Positions 16,365 through 23,838 of a DNA stretch of 45,222 bases are shown here, piece by piece (within the stretch, counting starts at the first letter, position 1; each line of letters begins with the position of its first letter). The stretch spans positions 1 through 45,222 of the forward strand of contig NZ_CAJVAS010000048.1 in NCBI RefSeq assembly GCF_910593845.1, read 5' to 3'. The DNA comes from Paenibacillus solanacearum. Lineage in GTDB: Bacteria > Bacillota > Bacilli > Paenibacillales > NBRC-103111. The notes beneath the pieces were generated by a model. The model did no database searches. It had not been told where the DNA came from and worked only from the letters and a program-made list of their open reading frames with translations. A program made the translations under genes and the position numbers.

Positions 16365-16537
16365 ATGGACAAGCAGGAGCTTCGGGCGCTTCTTTACGGA
16401 GAGGCGAATATATTCCCGGGAAGGTTCATTTCCGGCTGCACCGTCATGTGCGCACCCTTCATTGGGCTGTAGCGGAAACAGCGGATCGAACGCATGGCGA
16501 AGCAACCATCCGGCGGTTCATATCGTCTAACACATAG
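16365..16537 (+). pseudogene. Small gene, apparently frameshifted (about 57 codons)
   Basis: An ATG at 16365 with AAGGA 6 nt upstream opens a frame that reads MDKQELRALLYGEANIFPG. It then runs into a quick stop at 16471. In another frame the same DNA reads PGKVHFRLHRHVRTLHWAVA, then ETADRTHGEATIRRFIS, and stops at 16535-16537, directly before a hairpin. One extra G in the CCCGGGAAGG stretch near 16411-16417 would join the two into a continuous basic protein of about 57 residues. The promoter-like element, ribosome site and terminator all fit such a gene. It may be a real pseudogene or a sequencing error. The family is not recognised. Confidence 0.45.
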
Positions 16538-16538
16538 A

Positions 16539-16566
16539 CGCTGAAGAATGCAGTTACGCTTCAGCG
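16539..16566 (+). terminator. Terminator after the small frameshifted gene
   Basis: CGCTGAAG pairs with CTTCAGCG around a 12-nt loop, 1 bp after the TAG at 16535-16537. A T-rich tail (catctttatctttt) follows. Confidence 0.6.
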
Positions 16567-16603
16567 CATCTTTATCTTTTCCAACCGAAGGAGCGTGTGC
16601 GCT

Positions 16604-18181
16604 ATGAAAATAAAATGGCTGCTTATCGCAGCGCTTTGCACGATTGCGGCGGTGCCATCCGCTGCGACGGCCGCGCAGCTGGATATCGGTGACGTTGTCG
16701 GTCAAGTGCAATCGACTGATATTCAGGCCGTCGTGAACGGAAGCCCGATCCCTTCGATGAACGTGAACGGCTATACAGCCGTCGTCGTGGAGGATTTGCG
16801 GCAGTACGGCTTCGACGTGGCATGGATTCCGCAGCGGCGCGAAATTATAATCGAGCCCGTCGCGGGCAAGCAGCCGAGTCCTTTGCCGGTATCCCCGTCC
16901 GCCTCCAAAGTCGGCGAGAAGCTGGGCGATGTGCTGTACACGGATATCGCAGCATACTTCGGCGATGTCAACATACCGTCTTACAATATCGGCGGCAAAA
17001 CGGCCGTCATATTGAACGATTTGGAGCCGTTCGGGCAAGTGAACTGGTCGGAGAAGGAGCGCAAGCTGTCGTTCTCACCGGCGGCCAGCTCTGGCAAAGA
17101 AGCGCGGCCGGCTCAGTCGCTGCTTACGGTTCGCCAGAAGCAATCGGTCACGATCGAAGGCGTCGCCATTGGAGACGAGAAGATCATGCACGAGGGCAGA
17201 GAGATCGGCAGCGTCATCGACAATAGGCCAATGGTTTCCGTGCAGTGGATGGCGGAGCGGCTCGGCTACCGTACGGAACAGGCGAAGGATGGCAAGCTGC
17301 AAGTGCGGAGCGGAACGTACGGCTTCAGCCTTCAAGCCGGGGATGCGACAGCGGAGCGGTTCTGGTTCGGCACTCCTGTGGCGAGCGATGAGCTGTACGT
17401 CGAGCCGAAGACGGTGAACGGGGAGCTGCTCGCCTTCGAAACCGACCTGAAGTATTTGTTCGGCTATTATTCCGTTTGGGACCCCGAGACGCGTGCGCTG
17501 AATATCGATTACCGGGAATACGAGACGGCGGATTACGGCTTGCCCGAGACCGCGAGCAGCTATTTTTACTATGTTTTTGCCGACGAGTACGTATCCGGCG
17601 ATAAGGGCGTTCCGAGTGTTTATGTGACCAGCCGCATGAACGGCGGCGAGTGGAACGGAGGCAGCGGGGGAGGCGCTTCTCTTCCCGAACCGGGCGATGG
17701 TCCGAAGTACCGCTTCGGCTCCGGCGCGCCGATCGATTTTGGCCGCAACGACGTGGAGGTTTGGTTAGGGGAAGCCGGCCGTCTGCTGTACTACAAAAGC
17801 CTCATCGTCAACCTGACGATGCAAAATGTGAAGCCGATCATCGACTATAACGGCCCGCTCGGATTCGGCGACTACTCCGTGCTGAAGCGCGTTGCCCCAG
17901 AGCAGGCTTATATGAAGACAACGGCCGCCGAGCTGGAGTTTTCCGGGCAGGTCAGCTCGAAGGTGGGCAGCGGCCTTACATTTACCATTGAAAAACAGGA
18001 AGGAAGCGGGTACAGGAACGTCTCCGATACCCCGGCGCCGTTCAGCGGTGATACATTCGGCATCAAGCTGAGCTTGCCGGAGGAGCCCGGCCTGTACCGC
18101 ATTACGGCTTCCAGCGTGCTGACGAATCCGCGTTACACCTCGTCGACCGCCGTAGCGAAATGGTATGTAGACAAGCAATAA
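16604..18181 (+). CDS. Secreted protein with copper-amine-oxidase-N-like repeats
   Basis: The 525-aa product has a signal peptide (MKIKWLLIAALCTIAAVPSA, cleavage near ATAA). The N-terminal third holds repeated units such as IQAVVNGSPIPSMNVNGYTA with VVVEDLRQYGFDV, and YFGDVNIPSYNIGGKTAVIL, which resemble the stalk-type copper amine oxidase N domain common in Paenibacillus surface proteins. A third unit follows at about 190-300. The C-terminal part (about 340-525) is beta-rich and not recognised. AAGGAG lies 10 nt before ATG 16604. The protein is probably exported to the wall or medium. No catalytic motif is visible. Confidence 0.75.
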   Translation: MKIKWLLIAALCTIAAVPSAATAAQLDIGDVVGQVQSTDIQAVVNGSPIPSMNVNGYTAVVVEDLRQYGFDVAWIPQRREIIIEPVAGKQPSPLPVSPSASKVGEKLGDVLYTDIAAYFGDVNIPSYNIGGKTAVILNDLEPFGQVNWSEKERKLSFSPAASSGKEARPAQSLLTVRQKQSVTIEGVAIGDEKIMHEGREIGSVIDNRPMVSVQWMAERLGYRTEQAKDGKLQVRSGTYGFSLQAGDATAERFWFGTPVASDELYVEPKTVNGELLAFETDLKYLFGYYSVWDPETRALNIDYREYETADYGLPETASSYFYYVFADEYVSGDKGVPSVYVTSRMNGGEWNGGSGGGASLPEPGDGPKYRFGSGAPIDFGRNDVEVWLGEAGRLLYYKSLIVNLTMQNVKPIIDYNGPLGFGDYSVLKRVAPEQAYMKTTAAELEFSGQVSSKVGSGLTFTIEKQEGSGYRNVSDTPAPFSGDTFGIKLSLPEEPGLYRITASSVLTNPRYTSSTAVAKWYVDKQ

Positions 18182-18237
18182 TCGGTTACGGAAGCCGTCA
18201 GAGGCAAGGGCTGTCAAGCCAGACTCCGTATAAACGC

Positions 18238-18274
18238 AAGCGCCGGAAGGACGTTTACCGTCTTTCCGGCGCTT
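18238..18274. terminator. Terminator between convergent genes
   Basis: AAGCGCCGGAA pairs perfectly with TTCCGGCGCTT, and GACG/CGTC adds inner pairing. It lies between the stop of the secreted protein gene and the stop of the convergent SBP gene and can serve both. Confidence 0.75.
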
Positions 18275-18294
18275 CTGTTATGGCGGCCCCATGC

Positions 18295-19617
18295 CTACTT
18301 CTCCGATTTGATCTGATCCTCGATTCTTTTATTCGCTTCTTCCTCGTACTCGCGCAAAGCCGTATTCATATCTTTTTTGCCCGTCACCACTTTACTGATG
18401 GCAGTCAGCAGGCTCGTATCGGCGATCGCATAGTATGGCGAGAAAGGCGGTGCCGCAGCGAACTTCTCAGGGAAGAACGCTCCGATGTTTTTACCCTGAT
18501 AGTTTTTGTTGTTTTTGCCGAAGGCGGCCTGCACTTCCTTGTCGCGGATGGCGGGAGTGAATCCTTCCCTGGCCAGTCCCATCTGCACCTCCAGCGATGT
18601 CAGGAACGCGCTCACTTCGAACGCCTGCTTCTTGTATCTGCTTGTGGACATGACGTAGAGGTAGTACGGATCGACGGATGGCGCTGTGCCCTTGGCTTCC
18701 GAGTAATAGGGCAGCGACACCGCATCCCAGTTCAGCATTTCCGTATCGGGCAGACGGCGGGACACATTCGTAAAGTGCGGAAACATGGCTAAAGTCTGAT
18801 CCTTGAAGAACATTTGCTCCAAGTCTCCGCCTTTGCTCATTTTTTCCGTAAATTCATACCCCGGCACCTTGAAGAACCTAGTGAAATTTTCGGTAACCTG
18901 TTTTACTTTGTCGTCGTTTAACGCTTTATTCGTCTGCGGATTCACAAGGGCCAAAGGCAGCTGGCTCGTTTTAAAATGGAACGTGGCGTTAGTGCCGAGT
19001 CCGTAATATTTGACCCCGTCGACGGTACGGCTCATGGTGACGGCCTTATCATAGGCTTCATCCCATGTCATCCCGTCTTTGGGATAAGGGACGCCAAATT
19101 TATCGAACAAACTCCGGTTGTAGAACAAGATCGGGAACTGAATGAACGCGGGCAGCGCATACAGTCCGCCTTTGGCAATATCACGCTGGGCATTGACAAT
19201 ACTCGGATCAAATCGGTTCAGGTCGAAGTTGGTTTCCTTGATCAGTCCGGAAATATCGTAATTCAATTTGTTGTCCAGCACCATTCTTCGCGTGCCCGCC
19301 GGTGTCACAAGCATGAGATCGATCGTTGCTCCGGCGGTGACGAGCTGCTCAAGCGGAGTGCTGCTATTAGCGATAAATTTGGGCGTAATATGCGGAAACC
19401 TTCTCTTGATCGGATCGCCGTACAAGGCCCAGAACATTTCGTCGGTCCAGTTGCTCTGTCCCCCGTAAAAGACAAGCTCGATCGGCTCTTGCGCTTTGTC
19501 CGGTGCATTGGACGCGTTCGGTGCGCCTTGCGTGCTGGATTGGTTACAGGCGGTGACGAGCGACCCCAGCATCCCGGCAATCGCAAGCAGAGCTGCGCCT
19601 GTTTGTATTCGGTTCAT
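18295..19617 (-). CDS. Extracellular solute-binding lipoprotein (family 1), paralog A
   Basis: The 440-aa lipoprotein has a signal with lipobox LVTAC (lipidated Cys24). An ABC sugar-type solute-binding fold follows, including LVFYGGQSNWTDEMFWALYG, FPILFYNRSLFDKFGVPYP and TWDEAYDKAVTMS. It is a close, full-length paralog of the neighbour at 19810-21132 and the two share long identical stretches. Binding proteins of this type deliver oligosaccharides or similar ligands to an ABC permease, but no permease or ATPase gene lies in the window. It has its own promoter with an AraC-type element, a CRP-like palindrome and a catabolite-type operator upstream. Confidence 0.9.
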   Translation of the reverse strand: MNRIQTGAALLAIAGMLGSLVTACNQSSTQGAPNASNAPDKAQEPIELVFYGGQSNWTDEMFWALYGDPIKRRFPHITPKFIANSSTPLEQLVTAGATIDLMLVTPAGTRRMVLDNKLNYDISGLIKETNFDLNRFDPSIVNAQRDIAKGGLYALPAFIQFPILFYNRSLFDKFGVPYPKDGMTWDEAYDKAVTMSRTVDGVKYYGLGTNATFHFKTSQLPLALVNPQTNKALNDDKVKQVTENFTRFFKVPGYEFTEKMSKGGDLEQMFFKDQTLAMFPHFTNVSRRLPDTEMLNWDAVSLPYYSEAKGTAPSVDPYYLYVMSTSRYKKQAFEVSAFLTSLEVQMGLAREGFTPAIRDKEVQAAFGKNNKNYQGKNIGAFFPEKFAAAPPFSPYYAIADTSLLTAISKVVTGKKDMNTALREYEEEANKRIEDQIKSEK

Positions 19618-19634
19618 GTGCTTCCCCCTTCGGT

Positions 19635-19649
19635 TATAAGCGCTTACAT
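19635..19649 (-). promoter_or_regulatory. CRE-like operator upstream of SBP A
   Basis: Read on the minus strand the site is ATGTAAGCGCTTATA, close to the catabolite-responsive element consensus bound by CcpA/LacI-family proteins. It lies in the leader, about 18 bp before the start codon and about 85 bp after the predicted transcription start. Confidence 0.55.
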
Positions 19650-19717
19650 TGACGTTGTGCGTAACACCCGGTTATGCGCAGGTCCCGAGGTTCGGTTAAC
19701 GAATGGTTTAGATCAAG

Positions 19718-19733
19718 TGTGATCCAGATCACA
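19718..19733. promoter_or_regulatory. CRP/FNR-like palindrome at the SBP A promoter
   Basis: TGTGATCCAGATCACA, flanked by a further G/C pair, is a near-perfect TGTGA-N6-TCACA site. It sits 6 bp downstream of the minus-strand TATAAT at 19745-19740, over the expected start site, so binding would more likely block than activate. Confidence 0.5.
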
Positions 19734-19739
19734 CCTACA

Positions 19740-19792
19740 ATTATATCGGGGGGCTGAAGCGGATTACGATTAGTAATCTTACAATTTTTTTA
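19740..19792 (-). promoter_or_regulatory. SBP A promoter with conserved AraC-type element (19763-19792)
   Basis: The minus-strand -10 is a perfect TATAAT (19745-19740). Exactly 17 bp upstream begins a conserved 30-bp element whose proximal end, CGTAAT, occupies the -35 position. On the minus strand it reads TAAAAAA, three bases, GTA, one base, then GATTACTAATCGTAAT. The same layout recurs at 21294-21323 and 22309-22338. Confidence 0.65.
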
Positions 19793-19809
19793 GCAATCCA
19801 ACGGTCTCG

Positions 19810-21132
19810 CTATTTCTCCGACTTGATTTGCTCCTCGATTTTTTTGTTCGCTTCTTCCTCGTATTCCCTCAATGCCGTATTGACATCGGTCTTGCCTATG
19901 ACGACTTTACTGAACGCGTTCAGCAGGCTGGCATCGGCAAGCGAGTAGTAGGGCGAATACGGAGGCGCGGCGGCGATTTTGTCGGGGAAGAACGCCTTGA
20001 TGTTTTTACCGGCGTAGTTTTTGTTGTTTTGGCCGAACGCGTCCTGAACCGCTTTATCCCGGATGACGGGCGTGAAGCCTTCCTTGGCCAGCTCGATCTG
20101 GGCCTCCACTGAAGTGAGAAAAGCGCTGACCTCAAACGCCTGTTTCTTATGCTTGCTGGTAGAGGTGATGTATAAAAAGTACGGATCGACGGAGGAGGCG
20201 ATGCCTTTGGCTTCGGGGTAGTAAGGCAAGGAGACGGCGTCCCAGTTCAACTGCTCCGTATCCGGCATCCTGCGGGCCAGATTCGTATAATGCGACCACA
20301 TCGCCAGTGTCTGGTCCTTGAAAAACATATTCTCATATGCCGTACCCTTGCTCATTGCCTCGGTCGCCACAAATTCCGGAATGGTGAAAAACCTGGAGAA
20401 GTTATGGAATACTTGCTTGATCCGGTCGTCGGACCGCGCCTTGTTCGTTGCGGGATCGACCAGCGTGAGCGGGATTTGGCTCGTCTTCATATGGAACGTC
20501 AGCGTCGTGCCGAAGCCGTAATACTTCGTGCCGGCATCGATCCGGCTCATCTTCGCTGCAAGATTGTACGTTTCATCCCAGGTCATCCCGTCTTTCGGAT
20601 AAGGCACCCCGAACTTATCGAACAGGCTCCGGTTGTAGAACAAAATCGGAAACTGGGTGAACACGGGCAGCGCATACATGCCGCCCTTGGCGAGATCGCG
20701 CTGAATATTGACGATATTCGGATCGAAGCGGCCGAGGTCGAACTTGCTTTCCTTGATCAAGCCGGAAATGTCGGTTTGCAGCTGGTAGTTTAAAATATAC
20801 GCCGGTGTTCCTGTCGACGTAACGAGCAGCAAATCGATCGGCTCTCCTGCCGTCATGAGCGAAGTCAGCTTGACCTTCTGATTGGAAATGAATTTGGGCG
20901 TAATATGAGGGAATTTCTTCTTGATCGGATCGCCGTACAGCGCCCAGAACATCTCATCGGTCCAGTTGCTCTGGCCTCCGTAGAAAACCAGCTCGATCGG
21001 TTCTTCCGCTTTGGCGCTGTCGTTCGGCGGATTCGCCTGCTCCTTTTGTTCCGTATTGCCGCACGCCGTCATGCATGAACCTAGCATGGCCGCCGCGGCA
21101 AGGACAATGCCGCTTTTGCACAGTTTGTTCAT
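19810..21132 (-). CDS. Extracellular solute-binding lipoprotein (family 1), paralog B
   Basis: The 440-aa lipoprotein has lipobox CMTAC (Cys24). From about residue 42 it matches paralog A almost continuously, with the same LVFYGGQSNWTDEMFWALYG block and the C-terminal tail ending EEQIKSEK. The pair arose by duplication. Differences lie mainly in the N-terminal region around residues 75-110, for example VKLTSLMTAGEPIDLLLV, which may change ligand choice. GAGGGG lies 7 nt before the ATG. There is no partner permease nearby. It is transcribed toward paralog A, but each has its own promoter. Confidence 0.9.
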   Translation of the reverse strand: MNKLCKSGIVLAAAAMLGSCMTACGNTEQKEQANPPNDSAKAEEPIELVFYGGQSNWTDEMFWALYGDPIKKKFPHITPKFISNQKVKLTSLMTAGEPIDLLLVTSTGTPAYILNYQLQTDISGLIKESKFDLGRFDPNIVNIQRDLAKGGMYALPVFTQFPILFYNRSLFDKFGVPYPKDGMTWDETYNLAAKMSRIDAGTKYYGFGTTLTFHMKTSQIPLTLVDPATNKARSDDRIKQVFHNFSRFFTIPEFVATEAMSKGTAYENMFFKDQTLAMWSHYTNLARRMPDTEQLNWDAVSLPYYPEAKGIASSVDPYFLYITSTSKHKKQAFEVSAFLTSVEAQIELAKEGFTPVIRDKAVQDAFGQNNKNYAGKNIKAFFPDKIAAAPPYSPYYSLADASLLNAFSKVVIGKTDVNTALREYEEEANKKIEEQIKSEK

Positions 21133-21195
21133 GTATACCCCTCGCTTGTTTTGTTATGGCCGATCCAATCATGGCTGCACCGTTTGGCAACCCGC

Positions 21196-21210
21196 ATAAA
21201 GCGCTTACAT
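21196..21210 (-). promoter_or_regulatory. CRE-like operator upstream of SBP B
   Basis: The minus strand reads ATGTAAGCGCTTTAT, one base from the usual catabolite-responsive element consensus. It lies 64 bp before the SBP B start codon, within the predicted leader. Confidence 0.55.
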
Positions 21211-21249
21211 AAGTGTGTGGCTGCTAAGATGCATCCGGTCCCGGACCGC

Positions 21250-21265
21250 TGTGATCTACATCACA
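21250..21265. promoter_or_regulatory. CRP/FNR-like palindrome at the SBP B promoter
   Basis: TGTGATCTACATCACA has perfect TGTGAT/ATCACA arms plus an outer C/G pair. It lies 5 bp downstream of the minus-strand TATAAT (21276-21271), the same place as the site at SBP A. Confidence 0.5.
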
Positions 21266-21270
21266 GTTTC

Positions 21271-21323
21271 ATTATATCGACCGCGGGAATCGCATTGCGA
21301 TTAGTAATCCTACTGTTTTTTTA
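21271..21323 (-). promoter_or_regulatory. SBP B promoter with conserved AraC-type element (21294-21323)
   Basis: TATAAT on the minus strand is at 21276-21271. The 30-bp element begins 17 bp upstream: TAAAAAA, three bases, GTA, one base, then GATTACTAATCGCAAT. No other -35 is visible. The rest of the gap up to 21470 shows no gene. Confidence 0.65.
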
Positions 21324-21469
21324 ACGATCTAACGGTTCCATCCGCCGGCTTCTCGGGCTTCGCCGAATGGCGACGGAGGACGGCATCCGGGACGCCGAAT
21401 CAGACCCCAAACGTCAAAAAGCAGGCCGCTATGACGGCGCTGCCGGATTCGTGTATGGGATGCCAATAT

Positions 21470-22240
21470 TTAAACGATCTTTCCTTTTTTTAGATGGGAT
21501 GGGGGCTGCCCTACGATTTTTTTGTACATGTAATTGAAATAGGTTTGATCGCAATAACCAAGCGCTTCGGCGACTTCGCCGATCGTCATGTTGGTCGTCA
21601 TCAGCATTTCCCTGGCGGCCGTGACGCGCACTTCATGCATATATTCCACGGGCGTCCGCCCGGTCACTTCCTTGAAGACGGAAGATACATAGTTCGGGCT
21701 GCGATCCACATGCGCGGCGAGCTCCTGCAGCCGGAGCGGCTCGCGGTAATGCTTAACGATATATTGCTGGACGCGTGAAGCGAGGTTCCGCTTGGAGGAA
21801 GGGATGCCTTCGGCGACCAGCTCGCTCTGGACGAGCCCGAGAATTTCCAGCGCAATGCCGCGCGAGATCATTTCGTAACAGGGCATCTTGCCGATCCAGC
21901 ATTCGCTCAGCATGGAGAAGCGCTGCTTGAGATAGTCGTAGCCGAACGGGCGAATTCGTTTGTACGGCTCGTCCATGAAATAGGTAAGATCGTCGGGCGA
22001 AGAATCCTGGAAATGGATCGAGTACATTTGCTGCTGTGCGCCGGGATGCACCGAGCGCGCGCGCAGCGTGCCCTGTGGGATGAACAGCCCGTCTCCCTTG
22101 TCCAAGGTCATGCCGGCGTCGCCGAGCCGGTAATCCACTTTTCCTTTCACGACCAGAAGAAGAATATGATGGCGGGTAGGAGCCAGTGCCATATTCCATT
22201 TTGTAGGGGTATGATCAAAAAAGACATGCTCGATCTTCAA
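21470..22240 (-). CDS. AraC family transcriptional regulator
   Basis: The 256-aa protein has an N-terminal cupin-like sensor domain (about 1-130, with GDAGMTLDKGDGLFIPQGTL). The C-terminal AraC/XylS double helix-turn-helix is at about 150-250, with LRLQELAAHVDRSPNYVSSV and MTIGEVAEALGYCDQTYF. It is divergent from the amidohydrolase operon and sits between that operon and the two SBP genes. All three promoters share one 30-bp element, and this protein is the obvious candidate to bind it. The inducer is presumably the substrate of the locus, which is not known. Confidence 0.9.
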   Translation of the reverse strand: MKIEHVFFDHTPTKWNMALAPTRHHILLLVVKGKVDYRLGDAGMTLDKGDGLFIPQGTLRARSVHPGAQQQMYSIHFQDSSPDDLTYFMDEPYKRIRPFGYDYLKQRFSMLSECWIGKMPCYEMISRGIALEILGLVQSELVAEGIPSSKRNLASRVQQYIVKHYREPLRLQELAAHVDRSPNYVSSVFKEVTGRTPVEYMHEVRVTAAREMLMTTNMTIGEVAEALGYCDQTYFNYMYKKIVGQPPSHLKKGKIV

Positions 22241-22308
22241 CGCGAATGCCCTCCTCTTCTTTGTTCCGTCCTTCCAACCCAGAACCGATCGCCAAGCCGT
22301 AGAATTAC

Positions 22309-22360
22309 TAAAAAAGACGTATGATTACCAATCGTAATGGCAGCCGATCATTTTTACAAT
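22309..22360 (+). promoter_or_regulatory. Amidohydrolase operon promoter with conserved AraC-type element (22309-22338)
   Basis: The plus strand carries TAAAAAA, three bases, GTA, one base, then GATTACCAATCGTAAT, followed 16 bp later by a TACAAT -10 at 22355-22360. The orientation relative to the gene is the same as at both SBP promoters. No CRP-like palindrome is present here. Confidence 0.65.
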
Positions 22361-22390
22361 AGGAATATGAACTGGAGAGGGGATTCCCGA

Positions 22391-23449
22391 ATGAATACGC
22401 AGCACAAAGTGATTGACGTTGATGTGCATAACGATTTGAAAAGTCCGAAGCAGCTTGTCCCTTTTTTGCCGGAGCCGTGGAAATCGGCGGTAGCGAGCTC
22501 AGGGATCGGCATGCCCGGTCACGGATACCGCTCGCCGATCGGCGTCATGCGTAAAGACTGCCTCCCGCCTTCCGGCGGCCCGGCGGCCTCGGACCCGGAT
22601 TATCTCGTACAGGACCTGATCGAGCCTAATCATATGGAGTATGCGATATTGACAGGCAACATGATGAACATCTCGACGATGCACGATCCCGATTATGCGG
22701 CGGCGATCGCCTCGGCATATAACGATCATATTATCGCGGATTGGCTGCCGAAGCATCCGTCATTCCGCGGCTCGATCACCATTGCGCCGCAGGACCCGCA
22801 GCTCGCCGCCCGGGAGATCGACCGGCTGGCCGGGCATCCGGGCATGGTGCAGGTGCTGATGGGAAGCGCGCAGCGGGCGCCGCTGGGCCAGCGCCAGTTC
22901 CACCCGATCTACGAGATGGCGGAGCGTCATGGTCTTCCGCTGGCCATTCATCCGGGCGGTGAAGGCGCGGGCTCGACGCCACCCCCGTCGCCGGCCGGGT
23001 ATCCGACGCGCTACCTGGAATGGCATACGTGCTTGTCGCTCAATTATATGGGGCATTTGATCAGCCTCATCTGCGAAGGCGTGTTCGAGAAGTACCCGAA
23101 CTTGAAGTTCGTCATGCTGGAAGGCGGGATCGCCTGGCTGCCGCACGTGATGTGGCGGCTCGACAAAAACTACAAAGGACTGCGTTCCTCGGTGCCGTGG
23201 CTGAAGCGGATGCCGAGCGAATATATACGCGACCACTGCCTGTTCTCGACGCAGCCGATCGAAGAGCCGGACAATCCGAAAGATTTGATCAGCATCTTCG
23301 ATATGATCGATGCCGAGAACTTCCTCATGTTCTCCAGCGATTACCCGCATTGGGACAACGATATGCCGACGGAAATTTTGAAGCGGCTTCGTCCGGAAGC
23401 GCGCGACAAAATATTTTACCAAAATGCCAAAACGTTATATAAGCTTTAG
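22391..23449 (+). CDS. Amidohydrolase family (amidohydrolase-2, ACMSD-like) protein
   Basis: The 352-aa TIM-barrel protein begins with VIDVDVHND, a DxH-like metal motif variant. It continues with LPLAIHPGGEGAG, FVMLEGGIAWLPHVMWRLD and MFSSDYPHWDND, whose His and Asp residues suit a mononuclear metal site. Amidohydrolase-2 proteins hydrolyse or decarboxylate small organic acids; the substrate is not evident. GAGAGGGGA precedes ATG 22391, and the upstream in-frame ATGs fall within the promoter. It is the first gene of a three-gene operon with Rieske and GH88/105-like genes 21 and 17 bp apart. Confidence 0.85.
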   Translation: MNTQHKVIDVDVHNDLKSPKQLVPFLPEPWKSAVASSGIGMPGHGYRSPIGVMRKDCLPPSGGPAASDPDYLVQDLIEPNHMEYAILTGNMMNISTMHDPDYAAAIASAYNDHIIADWLPKHPSFRGSITIAPQDPQLAAREIDRLAGHPGMVQVLMGSAQRAPLGQRQFHPIYEMAERHGLPLAIHPGGEGAGSTPPPSPAGYPTRYLEWHTCLSLNYMGHLISLICEGVFEKYPNLKFVMLEGGIAWLPHVMWRLDKNYKGLRSSVPWLKRMPSEYIRDHCLFSTQPIEEPDNPKDLISIFDMIDAENFLMFSSDYPHWDNDMPTEILKRLRPEARDKIFYQNAKTLYKL

Positions 23450-23470
23450 GAAAGGAGCCGGAAGGACGAC

Positions 23471-23821
23471 ATGGCGATTCATTACGTGGCCGAAGCTGAT
23501 GAAATTCTAGAAGGAAAAAGTAAAATCGTTCAAATCGAGGGCCGTTCCATCGGCATATATCGCATCGGCGATACGTATTATGCTCTGCATAACCGGTGTC
23601 CTCATGAAGGCGCTCCGCTGTGCAAAGGTCCCGTGTGCGGTACGACGCTGCCTTCGGACGTATACGCGTACGAATTCGGCCGGAAGGGCGAGCTGGTGCG
23701 CTGCCCGTGGCACGGGTGGGAATTTGATATTAAGACCGGCAAATCGCTTTTTGATGAGAAAGTGCGGGCGAGAAGCTATAAGGTTCAAGTCGATGAAGGC
23801 AAAATCGGCATTATGCTGTAG
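23471..23821 (+). CDS. Rieske [2Fe-2S] ferredoxin-like protein
   Basis: The 116-aa protein carries both Rieske ligand motifs, CPHEGAPLCKGPV and RCPWHGWEFDIKTG, with a C-x-H and C-x-x-H pair for a [2Fe-2S] cluster. A stand-alone domain of this length is usually an electron carrier for an oxygenase, yet no oxygenase or reductase gene is in the window. It lies 21 bp after the amidohydrolase stop and is surely cotranscribed. Confidence 0.9.
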   Translation: MAIHYVAEADEILEGKSKIVQIEGRSIGIYRIGDTYYALHNRCPHEGAPLCKGPVCGTTLPSDVYAYEFGRKGELVRCPWHGWEFDIKTGKSLFDEKVRARSYKVQVDEGKIGIML

Positions 23822-23838
23822 AAAGGCGCGATGGCACG

